Source: Falciphora oryzae (taxonomy: Eukaryota; Ascomycota; Sordariomycetes; Magnaporthales; Magnaporthaceae). Taken from it: a stretch of DNA of 37,016 nucleotides. The stretch covers positions 249,133-286,148 of the forward strand of contig JNVV01000049.1 in assembly GCA_000733355.1 (NCBI GenBank), written 5' to 3'. The position numbers were made by a program, and so were the translations under genes. This document shows, one piece after another, positions 10,197-18,530 of the stretch (position 1 is its first letter; the number at the start of each line of letters is the position of its first letter). The notes below the pieces were generated by a model that had not been told where the DNA came from, made no database searches, and saw nothing but the letters and a program-made list of their open reading frames with translations.

Positions 10197-10531
10197 GTCT
10201 TCATCACGCTCTACCTCGGCAGCGACTGGCTGTGGAGCGTGTGGTACGGCACGATCTGGCCCGTCATCCACGAGCTGGCGCTGTGGGTGCTTGGGTTCAC
10301 GCGGTACGACTTCAAGCCCACGGCCGCCGAGGCGCAATGCTTCGCCGGCACCGTCGAGCGCCACAACGCGCCGGGCCTCACCCCCAACATCCCGCGGACG
10401 GTGCACTTCGTGTGGGGCCCCAAGGGCGAGGGCGTCTTCAACTTCATAATCTACCTAGCCGTCCGCGCCGCCCTCATCACGCTGCAGCCGAACGAGGTGC
10501 GCGTGCACTACACCAACATCGACCGCGATAA
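10194..10531 (+). pseudogene. glycosyltransferase-like gene fragment (GT32 / DXD-type, N-terminal part)
   Basis: This is an open frame of 112 codons. It starts with a hydrophobic anchor-like segment (VFITLYLGSDWLWSVWYGTI) and continues to a block typical of fungal sugar-transferase proteins of the GT32/capsular-polysaccharide type: NIPRTVHFVWGPKGEG, then FIIYLAVRAALITLQP and VHYTNIDRDN. Members of that family normally continue for another 150-250 residues, including a DXD motif, which are absent here. Both ends abut the same minisatellite unit (ctctagggcgt on the left, cgttccttttccaa on the right), so the fragment sits inside one repeat unit with CGT at both junctions. GC content matches the left region and there is no RIP. 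It has no start or stop of its own and is presumably not functional. Confidence 0.65.
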
Positions 10532-10684
10532 CGTTCCTTTTCCAACAAAACAGTTTTGTTTCACTCGGAGTCCTCTAATTCTTATTTTTTCATACACATT
10601 TCCACGTTTGCCTTTAGGGCGTTCCTTTCCAACAGAACAGTCTTGTCTCACTTGGGGTCCTCTAATTCTTATTTTTTCATACGG
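10532..10684 (+). repeat. minisatellite continuation, two longer units
   Basis: gttccttttccaac, then tcctctaattcttatttttt, occurs twice about 90-100 bp apart. The first half matches the units at 9779-10196 and the second half (cctctaattcttattttttcatac) is new, so the unit changed after the inserted fragment. Confidence 0.85.
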
Positions 10685-10688
10685 TATG

Positions 10689-10748
10689 TACATATACACC
10701 ATATAGACCACATATATACCACATACACCACATACACACCATACATAC
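10689..10748 (+). repeat. CA/TA-rich microsatellite, left part
   Basis: Degenerate (catatacacca)n sequence, interrupted by the solo LTR at 10749 and resumed at 11022-11070. Confidence 0.85.
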
Positions 10749-11021
10749 TGTTGGATTGCACTGGCCGGTGCAGGCAATCGGTAAAGCTCAGAGAGGGCCG
10801 GATCCGAGGGCCCGCAGGCCCGCGGGTGATGGGAGCAGGGGAACGGCCCTTTGGTGATCTGTATCGTGTATATATATAGCCTTCCTCCTGCTTTCTCTCT
10901 GGCAGATAGATTCCTTCGCTTCTTCGTGCACAAATAGATTACGATTCCTTTGATATAAGAGATCGTTGTTCACCCTGTTTGGAGATCTCCGTGCCTACAG
11001 GAGTATCTACTCCTACGAACA
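10749..11021 (+). mobile_element. solo LTR, 273 bp, copia-like ends
   Basis: It starts TGTTGGATTGC and ends CCTACGAACA (TGTT/AACA inverted termini) and is flanked by a perfect 5-bp duplication CATAC (10744-10748 and 11022-11026) in the same microsatellite. A TATA-like run (gtatatatatag, 10868-10879) fits a U3 promoter in plus orientation. It shows no obvious RIP. Termini and 5-bp duplication fit Ty1/copia, but without internal genes the superfamily is inferred. Confidence 0.88.
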
Positions 11022-11093
11022 CATACCATATATACACTATATACCACACATACCACATATATACCACATATTGCGAAACGCATCAATTTTAAC

Positions 11094-11697
11094 TAAGTCG
11101 GAACACCCCATGACCGCGCACCCCCATGACCGCGCACGAGCGTACGGACCCGCACCACCAACAACGCCGTTTTATATCTGCAAAATGAAGCTATTAACAA
11201 CCCACAACGATGCAATCCTGGGTATCTTCCTGCTCAGAATCGTCTGACGATTCCAATGATGCCTTAAGCTCCTCCAAAATCCCACGTCTTTTTTGGTAAA
11301 TCCGCTTCCCAAATACAAAGGTTTCGTTCGGGTCCGGTTTAACTGCTTTCCTTTTCCGCCCTTGCAGTGCCTCTAACTATGCCTCCAGCGCTTTAATTTT
11401 TTGCGAGGTTATAGTAATTTTTAAATCCTTTAATTCGTAGCTTTTGCGGACTTTCCTAAACCAAAGCCGTTTGGTGGGGGTGGTCGGGATTGTACGGCTG
11501 AAATCCTCTATCTGGGAGGCCAACTTTCGATTTTGCTTGGAAATGCTCCAATCTCTTCTAACGGCGTTAGGCAGCCTCGGGGGGTTTATTTGTCGCCCCT
11601 GTTGCCTTGTAGGGGTTTTGGGAGCCTCGTAATCGTCTTTATTGGAGTTCTTAAGCAAAAGCCGGCTTATAAGCGGCTTTGTTAAACGCACCGGCTA
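11094..11697 (-). mobile_element. truncated pogo/Fot-type DNA transposon
   Basis: The left end follows TA at about 11093: agtcggaacaccccatgacc, with ccccatgaccgcgcac occurring twice in a row as subterminal repeats. The 3' part of a transposase follows on the minus strand. The other end is missing because the gypsy LTR begins at 11698. Confidence 0.6.
11194..11697 (-). pseudogene. pogo-type transposase, C-terminal fragment
   Basis: Reading from 11697 the frame begins at a TAG followed by PVRLTKPLISRLLLKNSNK, close to the conserved block after GLWPV in fungal pogo-like DDE transposases; the TAG sits at the Trp position, as expected from RIP of TGG. It continues through a basic linker, a coiled-coil-like KIKALEA*LEALQGRKRK with a TAG at 11374-11376 in place of CAG, then KPDPNETFVFGKRIYQ and an acidic tail ending at 11194. 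The catalytic domain and HTH are not in the window. It is not the same family as the transposase at 27179-28834. Confidence 0.7.
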
Positions 11698-12120
11698 TGT
11701 AAAGAGGCCCGTCGCGATAGAGAGGGCCGCCACAAAGGAGGGTCTCAGCCTCCCTGGTGGGGCTGTGCCCTGTGGAGGCCTGAGGCACCCAGGCACGTGA
11801 CGAGGCCCCGGGGGCCACGCTACTTAGGCGGCTTGGTTGAGGCAATCCGGCGATTGCTACAACCAAGCTGAAGTTGTCATATCTACTGTAACAGCCCGTG
11901 TGGGTGGTGTGCACTACCCTCCTTGATAAGCTGTGCAGACGGGCGATCTAAGCAGGAGCTTGGATTGATGACCTTTTTGGAGTGCTATTGGCCCAGTGGT
12001 ATAAGGCCCGCGCCACTGTGTGTTACATCTACCCTATAGCAATATAGGACTTCTACCCTCTAATTACCGTCTAGTACTATCGTAATCACCTCGTACAGGC
12101 CTTCGGCTTACCCCGTGATA
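11698..12120 (+). repeat. 5' LTR of Gypsy-1 (277 bp plus a 146-bp insertion)
   Basis: It matches the copies at 20491-20664 and 20735-21002. It begins TGTAAAGAGGCCCG and ends CCCGTGATA, where the other copy has CCCGTGACA (C to T at the terminal CA). A 141-bp LTR-like element plus 5-bp duplication interrupts it at 11887-12032. Confidence 0.9.
11887..12027 (+). mobile_element. 141-bp LTR-like insertion with TSD
   Basis: The empty site in the other LTR copy (gtatctaccctatag, about 20908) shows the insertion exactly: TGTAACAGCCC through GTGTGTTACA, perfect 7-bp inverted termini, with TCTAC duplicated at 11882-11886 and 12028-12032. It is very short for a gypsy LTR. It contains TGGCCCAGTGG, which fits an RNA polymerase III A-box, but no B-box is evident. 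It is either a solo LTR of a terminal-repeat-in-miniature type element or of an unknown gypsy family. Confidence 0.85.
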
Positions 12121-12163
12121 TTTTTTAGCTTCTACACCCTTTTTGGGAGTACGAGCCGATCAC

Positions 12164-13970
12164 CATAGTCCAAAACGGTCAATCGGACGCGACACCCGGA
12201 AAGCCAGCCCCGACGGGGTCACGCCCTCCGGCGACGACGGCAATAAGGCCCACAACGCGCTTGCAGACGGCACGTCGTAAGCCGGCACCCCCGCCCGCCG
12301 AAACCGCGTCCAACCAATTCGAACAAAACCTACGAAACCTTATACAGAAAGGGGGCAGCGGCGCCCTCCGCGACCTCCTGGATCGCGTTAGCCGCCACTC
12401 GCAAAAGCGAACCCGACCTGCTAATCGGGCCTCCGCCCTTACTAACGACCCCGAATCCGAAAAAAACGTCGACCACGTACACGAGGACCAACGTAACCTC
12501 GTCGGTCGTCGCAAGGAGGAGCCCCCGCGCAAAAGATACGGTCCCCCGAAACCCAAGCATAAAAAAAAACGGTATTAAAAACACTAACAAAAGGAATTAA
12601 CGATGCGAAAAGCCCGATCTCCAAAGCGCAACGAACCCCGATCCCGTAGCCCTTCCAGCCACGGATCCAAAAACACTTCCCGCAACTTACGATCTTTTCA
12701 TCACACGTACCGCATAAGGTCGAACCAATCGCGCGCTCCAATTCGACGCTCCGAGCCCCCCGAACCGGACGACCGCCGCCTTATAAGGGAACACCGCGAC
12801 GGAAGCACGGTCCAAATGATAGAACTTTTTCGAAAGATCCTGTCATCCAAATCCCGAAATCACGCCCCTACACCGCGTTACAACAAACCCCCGAAATATA
12901 GCGTTAATACTTTTAAAGCTAACGCTACCCCTTCGGAAGTAAAAAACTAGGTCTAAGGCATTAAAAAAGGGAATGCGCTATACGATAGCGCCCCCGACTA
13001 AATGCAAGTAATTTAAGCAATGCCCTCGCTATACCACGAAGTAGCCGCTAACTGGAGGACTTACGCCAAAAAATTGTATGGTTCGGCCGAATCCCATTAG
13101 TAGCTATAAAAGGACTTCGTCAATTACCTCGAAAAAGGACGAATCGACCCGACTATCCAAATCCACCATAGCTAAATCAGCTACAAACAGCTACACTAAA
13201 GTCATTAAAAATCCCCGGTGTCGTTCCTTACCAAATAGCAAATATCAGTACAAAAGATTGAACCTAAAGCCTCGTAAACGGACCCTTAGCAGCTATTTCG
13301 CCTATTAAAGGAGTTTTCCTTCCATTTGCAACATTAGTTACAGGATGAGCTGGTAGCCGACGCGCAAACCAATTGGGACACCCCCAGGGATATCGCCAAT
13401 GCAGCCGAAAAGAAATGGGCTGTCAAAAAGGGCAAGCCCTCCGGCAGGACGTTCGAGCATCGCCATTCCCAAAAGCCCTTTAGGAACTAACGCTCCTCGG
13501 GGTACCATTCCTAAGGAAGGGACGGACGCAAAAAACGGCCTAACCGGCAAAATAACCGCCGGCCTAACGGCCGTAATAATTCGCGCCGCTTCGACTCCAA
13601 ACGGCAAAACTCCAGCCGTTATAAAAAGAGGTTAGGAAACCATCGGTTCCATAAATCCAGCACGCCCCAAGCAAAGGAACCATCGGGCTACGACGGCAAA
13701 ACCAAGCAAGCGGACCACACGGGACCGAAGCCCGGGACATGCCACAATTGTGAAAAAACGGGTCACTAAGCCGCTAATTGCCCTACCAAACCTAAAAAAG
13801 TAAAGGCAATCAACGCCCAATACCCCGAAAACGATAAACTCAACTACAACCGTAAAAATAACGGTAGCGACGAAAACGAGCATACCCCCGTTCGAAACGA
13901 CCCCTACCATTCCCAAACAAAGTATAACGACGGGTCGGGAAACGAAAATAGCCGTTAAACGACCCCTACC
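12164..13970 (+). pseudogene. gag of Gypsy-1
   Basis: The Gag reading is scattered over frames separated by shifts and stops. It starts near 12164, where ATA may replace ATG. Segments at 12261-12578 and 12603-12950 are basic and Pro/Ser-rich; a helical capsid-like part (AMPSLYHEVAANWRTYAKKL) lies around 13018-13140. A CCHC zinc knuckle reads CHNCEKTGH*AANC at 13739-13781 (CX2CX4HX4C) with TAA at 13767-13769 right after the His. Gag would form the particle and bind RNA. All stops are explained by C to T in CAA/CAG. Confidence 0.75.
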
Positions 13971-13979
13971 CTCGCGGTT

Positions 13980-14395
13980 TCGACATCCTTAACATAAAAA
14001 GCCATAGTCGTTCTTTTAGGACGGGCATAAACGTCCAAACGACAAAACGACAAATTAAAATGCTAATAAACCTGGACATAAACGCCGCAGCGAATATAAT
14101 AAGCCATAAGTTCATTAGGAAATTCAAACTTCCCGCGGCCTTTAAACTAATCCCCGAACTTATCGAAGTCCAAAACGCACCTATCAAATGTTATAGGGCC
14201 CATTACATCACTTTAAAAGCCCAAAATCGGAAGGGCCAAAAGCGGGCCATCACCGCGCTATTTTACGCCATCCGCAAAAGTGCGAACGTACTAAATATCC
14301 TTATTGGGCATCCTACGATAGCCCAAAAAAGCATTAACCGATTTAACGCCGACCAGTTTGGAAGTTTAAAACGATACGCGTCCCCAACCTAAATG
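13980..14395 (+). pseudogene. aspartic protease region of Gypsy-1
   Basis: The frame at 14060-14392 reads INLDINAAANIISHKFIRKF, matching the retroviral-type protease active-site block (D-S/T-G-A then N-x-I-S), but the DSGA core is now DINA, so the catalytic turn is lost. NILIGHPTIAQKS near its end corresponds to the usual LG-x-P step before the RT. Confidence 0.6.
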
Positions 14396-14436
14396 ATTAA
14401 GCGGCCGCCGTTGCTTCGGGCTCACCAGCATACCAA

Positions 14437-15503
14437 ATGCAGCTAACGAAGGCCGTTATCGGGCATGTCACGGCAACGCATCACCAGCTCAATGCATACA
14501 AGCCCACGGTCCCTTCACTTAACGACGAAAACGAAAAAAAACTGGCCGAACCCCTCAACCCGCGCTTCCAAACCTATACCGACGTATTTTCGAACCGACG
14601 GGCCAAAGCACTTCCACTGCTGGAAAGAGCGGAATACGCTATCGAATTGGAAAAAGGGACCAAACCCCCAATGGGCGCCCTGTACCTAACTTCGGAAAAA
14701 CAAACAGCAGCGTTAAAAGAATACCTTTAAAAGAACCTGGCTTTAGGAAGGGTCAACCCCTCCGAAGCCGACGCAAGATCGCTTGTGTTATTCGTTCCTA
14801 AAAAGGACGGCACGCTACGCTTATGCGTTAATTACCGCGCCCTTAACCAAATCACTCGCAAAAACCGATACCCCCTGCCGCTCATTTTTAACTTAATGGA
14901 TAGGCTGGCGGGAGCGAAATGGTTTTCCAAATTGGATTTAAAAAACGCATACCATCGCATCCGAATTAGGAAGCAAAACCAGTGGAAGACAGCCTTCCGC
15001 ACCAAATACGGGCTATTCGAATACACTATCATACCGTTCGGATTAACCAACGCCCCGTTAACGTTCCAAACCTACATGCATCGAGCGCTAGCAGGGCTAA
15101 TAAACCACATTTGCGTGGTTTACCTCGACGACATCATCGTGTTTTCCCAAACCGAAAAAGAGCACGAAATGCAAGTAAAGCAAATTTTGGAACGATTCCG
15201 GCTATACGAGCTATACGCAAAGCAATCCAAATGCGAGTTTTTCTAAAACCACGTCGAATTCCTGGGCTTCCGAATTTCCAAAGAAAGCATTTCCATAAAC
15301 CCGGATCGCACTAAAGCTATCCAAAAGTGGCAACCACCCGAATCCTATAAGGGCACCCAAATGTTTTTAGGCTTCGCCAACTTTTACCGCAAATTCATCC
15401 CCGGCTACTCGCGCGTAGTCGCACTTATAACCGAGCTGCTTAAAGGCAGCCAAAACGGCAAAAAAAAGGAATGTTTAATTAGCCGCCGTCGGCAGCTAAG
15501 GCG
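14437..15503 (+). pseudogene. reverse transcriptase of Gypsy-1
   Basis: The Ty3/gypsy RT is almost intact. Key blocks are VPKKDGTLRLCVNYRALNQI, WFSKLDLKNAYHRIRI with the first catalytic Asp, IPFGLTNAPLTFQ, YLDDIIVFS with the YxDD box, and EFLGFRIS. Stops occur only at 14728-14730 (after EYL) and 15244-15246 (after CEFF), both TAA. An A8 run at 15460-15467 carries a frameshift between RT and RNase H. The enzyme would copy element RNA into DNA. Confidence 0.93.
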
Positions 15504-15960
15504 TTCGAAGGGCTAAAGGAAGCCTTCGGGAGCGCCACCATCCTAAAATATTGGAACCCGACCAAAAAAACACGAGTGGAAACAAACGCTTCCACGAAAG
15601 CCATTTCTGGCATTTTATCGCAACTAACAGATAGCAAATGGCACCCTATAGCCTTCTACTCCCGCAAACTGACCGACGCAAAGCAAAAATGGGCCACGGG
15701 CCAGCAGGAGCTGCTAGCGATTATCGAATCGCTAAAGCACTAGCGACAGTACTTGGGAAAAGCTTCCAAAGTGTTTATAGTACTAACGGACCACTAAGCC
15801 CTAAAGGGAGTGATCCAAACACCCGCAAAAAACCTCCGCAGGAAGCTAGCACGCTGGGTGTACAGGCTATCGCAATTTAACTTTAACATCGAACACAAAG
15901 CAAGCAAAACCAACCCCGCTAATGGTTTGTCCAAAAGGCCAAATTACATAGGGGGAAAGA
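15504..15960 (+). pseudogene. RNase H domain of Gypsy-1
   Basis: The frame restarts with FEGLKEAFGSATILKYWNP and continues through the RNase H block VETNASTKAISGILSQ (first Asp of the usual E/D-T-D-A-S is Asn, another G to A change), HPIAFYSRKLTDAKQKW, ELLAIIESLKH*RQYL and VLTDH*ALKG. Stops are TAG/TAA at expected Trp or Gln positions. The frame is the same as the integrase downstream. Confidence 0.85.
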
Positions 15961-16679
15961 TTATATACGAGGACGTCGTCCCATTTTTAGCAGCCAAATT
16001 GAATTTGCTACCGCACCTGCTAAATAAATTGACCCAACAAATAGCTATACTAACGATCCAAAAAAACCATCTAGATATTGTAAAGCAATATGTGCAAGCT
16101 GCAAAAAAAATTCCGATTCGGGTTCGCGACCCAAAGAAAAGGCAACGCGCCTGCTTGAAAAGGAGTAATTATAACGTCGACCCTTTAAACTATTTTACCC
16201 GAATCGATGCCCCTATGGAAGGGAAAGACGAAAAACAAATGCCGTTAAAGCCTCGCCTAAAACGGGCACGTTCGGAGGTCGCCGAAAGTAACCAGTTTTT
16301 ACGGCCTAGGCTGCAAATGGCCATACAGATCCCCATCGTAGCCCTTACTCGCAACAAAAAACGAAAGTGGCAGGCAAAGCCTGGCCCAAAGGGTGACCCA
16401 AAAAGGTCCGCGACGGCTTAGCCCCGGGCAGAAAAAGAACTGCTGGCAAAGGAGCTTGGAGCTAGGAGCGTTGTTTATAACCAACTGCTCCCTCGCCCTG
16501 TTATTATCGAACTAATAAAAAACGAAACGGCTAAAGCCGACGAACTAGGCCGAACAACATACCAATTGGTCAAGCGGTTGCAAACGCAGGACTAAAAAGT
16601 TGTCGCATTACGTGCCTTGGTAAAAGATAGCGCCGGGATCCAGAAAGATCAGCCCGTTAGGACAAGCGTGGCCGCCCAA
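15961..16679 (+). pseudogene. pol linker between RNase H and integrase
   Basis: It continues the RNase H frame with a basic, low-complexity linker (for example KRARSEVAESNQFLRPRLQM) and stops at 16419-16421 and near 16595. Chromoviruses normally have a short tether here; this one is about 1.2 kb including the tandem repeat that follows. Confidence 0.6.
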
Positions 16680-17141
16680 AAAGGCAATACCGCGCAAAAA
16701 CGCGATACCGCAAGAAGCGATGCCGCAGGAAGCGATGCCATGCAAAGATATGATGCCATGCAAAGATATGATGCCATGTAGAAATATAATGCCGCGCAGA
16801 GCCGCGATGCCGTTAGGAGCGATGCCGCGTAAAGACGCGATGCCGCCGAAAAAGGCGATGCCGCTAGGAGCGATGCCGCTAGGAGCGATGCCGCGCAAAG
16901 ACGCGATGCCGCCGAGGAAAGCGATGCCGCGTAAAGCCGCGATGCCGTTAGAGGCGATACCGCGCGGAAACGCGATGCCGCCAAAGAAGGCGATACCGCG
17001 CAAAATCGCGATACCGCTAAAAGCGATACCGCGCAAAAACGCGATGCCGCCGAAGAAAGCGATGCCGCGTAAAGCCGCGATGCCGCTAAAAGCGATGCCG
17101 CGCGGAAACGCGATGCCGCCTAAAAAGGCGATAAGGCTAAG
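16680..17141 (+). repeat. in-frame 15/18-bp tandem repeat inside pol
   Basis: About 28 units alternate between 18 and 15 bp (gcgatgccgcgcaaagac type and gcgatgccgctaggagc type). In the pol frame they read 6- and 5-residue words such as RDAAQR, SDAAR and KGDTAQ, with TAA in several AAQ words (AAQ to AA*). The period is always a whole number of codons and the frame joins RNase H to integrase, so the expansion was coding before RIP. Confidence 0.9.
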
Positions 17142-18110
17142 GAAGGCCGAACTACCCACAAAGGATACTATGTAAACGAAAACGGAGTTTTGTATTTCCG
17201 GGGACGTTTAGTAATACCTGCCCAAAAAGCGCTAAAAGTCCAAATTATAGCCCAGCACCACGACGACCCCCGAACCGGACACTTTGGAGTTTATAAAACA
17301 GTGGAACTTATTAAACGCAAATTCCATTGGGAGAACCTGGATAAAGATATCGTAGCCTACGTTAAATCGTGCCAAATATGCTAAGGAGCTAAAGTGCTTA
17401 GATACAAACCCTATGGCGAACTGCAACCGCTCCTATTACCGGAGCATCCGTTCCAAAAAATTAATTTGGACTTTATTACAAAGCTACCCGAATGCCCAAT
17501 TTCCACAGGATAAACGTATAATACCGTATTTGTAGTAATTAACCGCTTCACCAAATACGCCAAATTTATCCCAATGCGCAAAACCATTTCAACGCCTGTG
17601 CTGGCCCAAATGCTATAGCAGCACGTTAAGTGCCAATTCGGTACCCCGGAAGGTATCGTTAGCGATAAAAATTCGCTATTAACGAGCCACTTTTGGGCGG
17701 AGTACCGAAAAGCTTTGCATTCAGCCCAACGGCTATTTACGGCGTTTTATCCTTAAACCGATGGCTAAATAAAGCGCACTTACCAAACACTAACGCATTA
17801 CTTGCGGACGTCCATTAACCGAAAAAAGTACGGTTAGGCAGCAATGTTGCATAAAGCCGAATTTGCGTACAATAACGCCAAATACGAAACCATTGACGTC
17901 AATCCCTTTAAAGCATTATATAAATTTAACCCTCGCATGTATAAAATCGTAGTCGACGTTAAAGAAACCAAAGTCCAAAAAGTGCTGGAACGGTTACACT
18001 ATATCCGCAAAATCCGAACCGACATGCGAACTAACCATACCCGTGTTGTGGAAGCCCAACGCCGGTATTACAACCAACGGAAACAACCTTAAAAGTATTA
18101 GAAGGGATAA
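17142..18110 (+). pseudogene. integrase of Gypsy-1
   Basis: The HHCC zinc-binding domain at 17250-17382 is visible (QHHDDPRTGHFG and VKSCQIC). The DDE core shows the first Asp in LDFITKLP (17469-17471) and the second in IVSDKNSLLTSHFW (17664-17666). The third residue, Glu in the usual TERTNQ, is AAG (Lys) at 17772-17774, a G to A change. AEFAYNNAKYETIDVNPFKA marks the C-terminal core. Stops are TAG/TAA at Gln/Trp positions. Integrase would insert the cDNA; this one could not. Confidence 0.9.
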
Positions 18111-18530
18111 GTCGTTGGCTTATCCATAAGGAACTTCCGGTTTAAAACAGGGACCCGCAAAATGGCACTTATTTACATCCGGGTACTTATTGTAAAAAGG
18201 GTTGGCAGCTTAGCATACGAAGTACAGTTGCCGGAAAAATACAGCCGTTTGCATAACGTTTTTTCTGTAACGTTATTGGAACCCTAGGACGATTCCCGTC
18301 CGCAACCTCCTAACTCTGCTTTCCCGGAGTTGGAAAAGGAAACGGAGGAGTGGGAAGTGGAAAACGTCGTCGATATGCGCGAGCGGGAAGGATCCCGGTT
18401 CTTCCTGGTTAAATGGGCAGGATAGCCAGTAAAATATAATACGTGGGAGCCAAAAAAACATTTAGAAAACGCACGTAAACTGGTTAATGCCTATCTAAAA
18501 AAAAACGCAAAACGCACTGCAAATAGGATA
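18111..18530 (+). pseudogene. integrase C-terminal GPY/F-like module and chromodomain of Gypsy-1
   Basis: VGSLAYEVQLPEKYSRLHNV at about 18200 is the GPY/F-type module. A chromodomain follows at 18349-18500: EVENVVDMREREGSRFFLVK, WAG, a TAG where Trp or Tyr is expected, then NTWEPKKHLENARKL. Chromodomains of chromoviruses bind methylated histone H3 and direct insertion into heterochromatin (established knowledge of the family). Confidence 0.9.

Noticed and set aside
11684..11697. CGCAC near 11687 as a target duplication for Gypsy-1 (CGCAC also follows 21002)
   Set aside because: It lies six bases from the LTR start and is part of the transposase codons; the bases next to the LTR are GGCTA.
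11985..12027. tRNA-like sequence (ggcccagtggtataaggc)
   Set aside because: It matches an A-box, but no B-box or cloverleaf follows, and it lies inside the 141-bp insertion.
16608..17175. Two long ORFs in the tandem repeat (minus GIAFFGGIAS type, plus AMPRKDAMPP type) that look like repeat proteins
   Set aside because: They are out-of-frame readings of the in-frame pol repeat; the pol frame joins RNase H and integrase.
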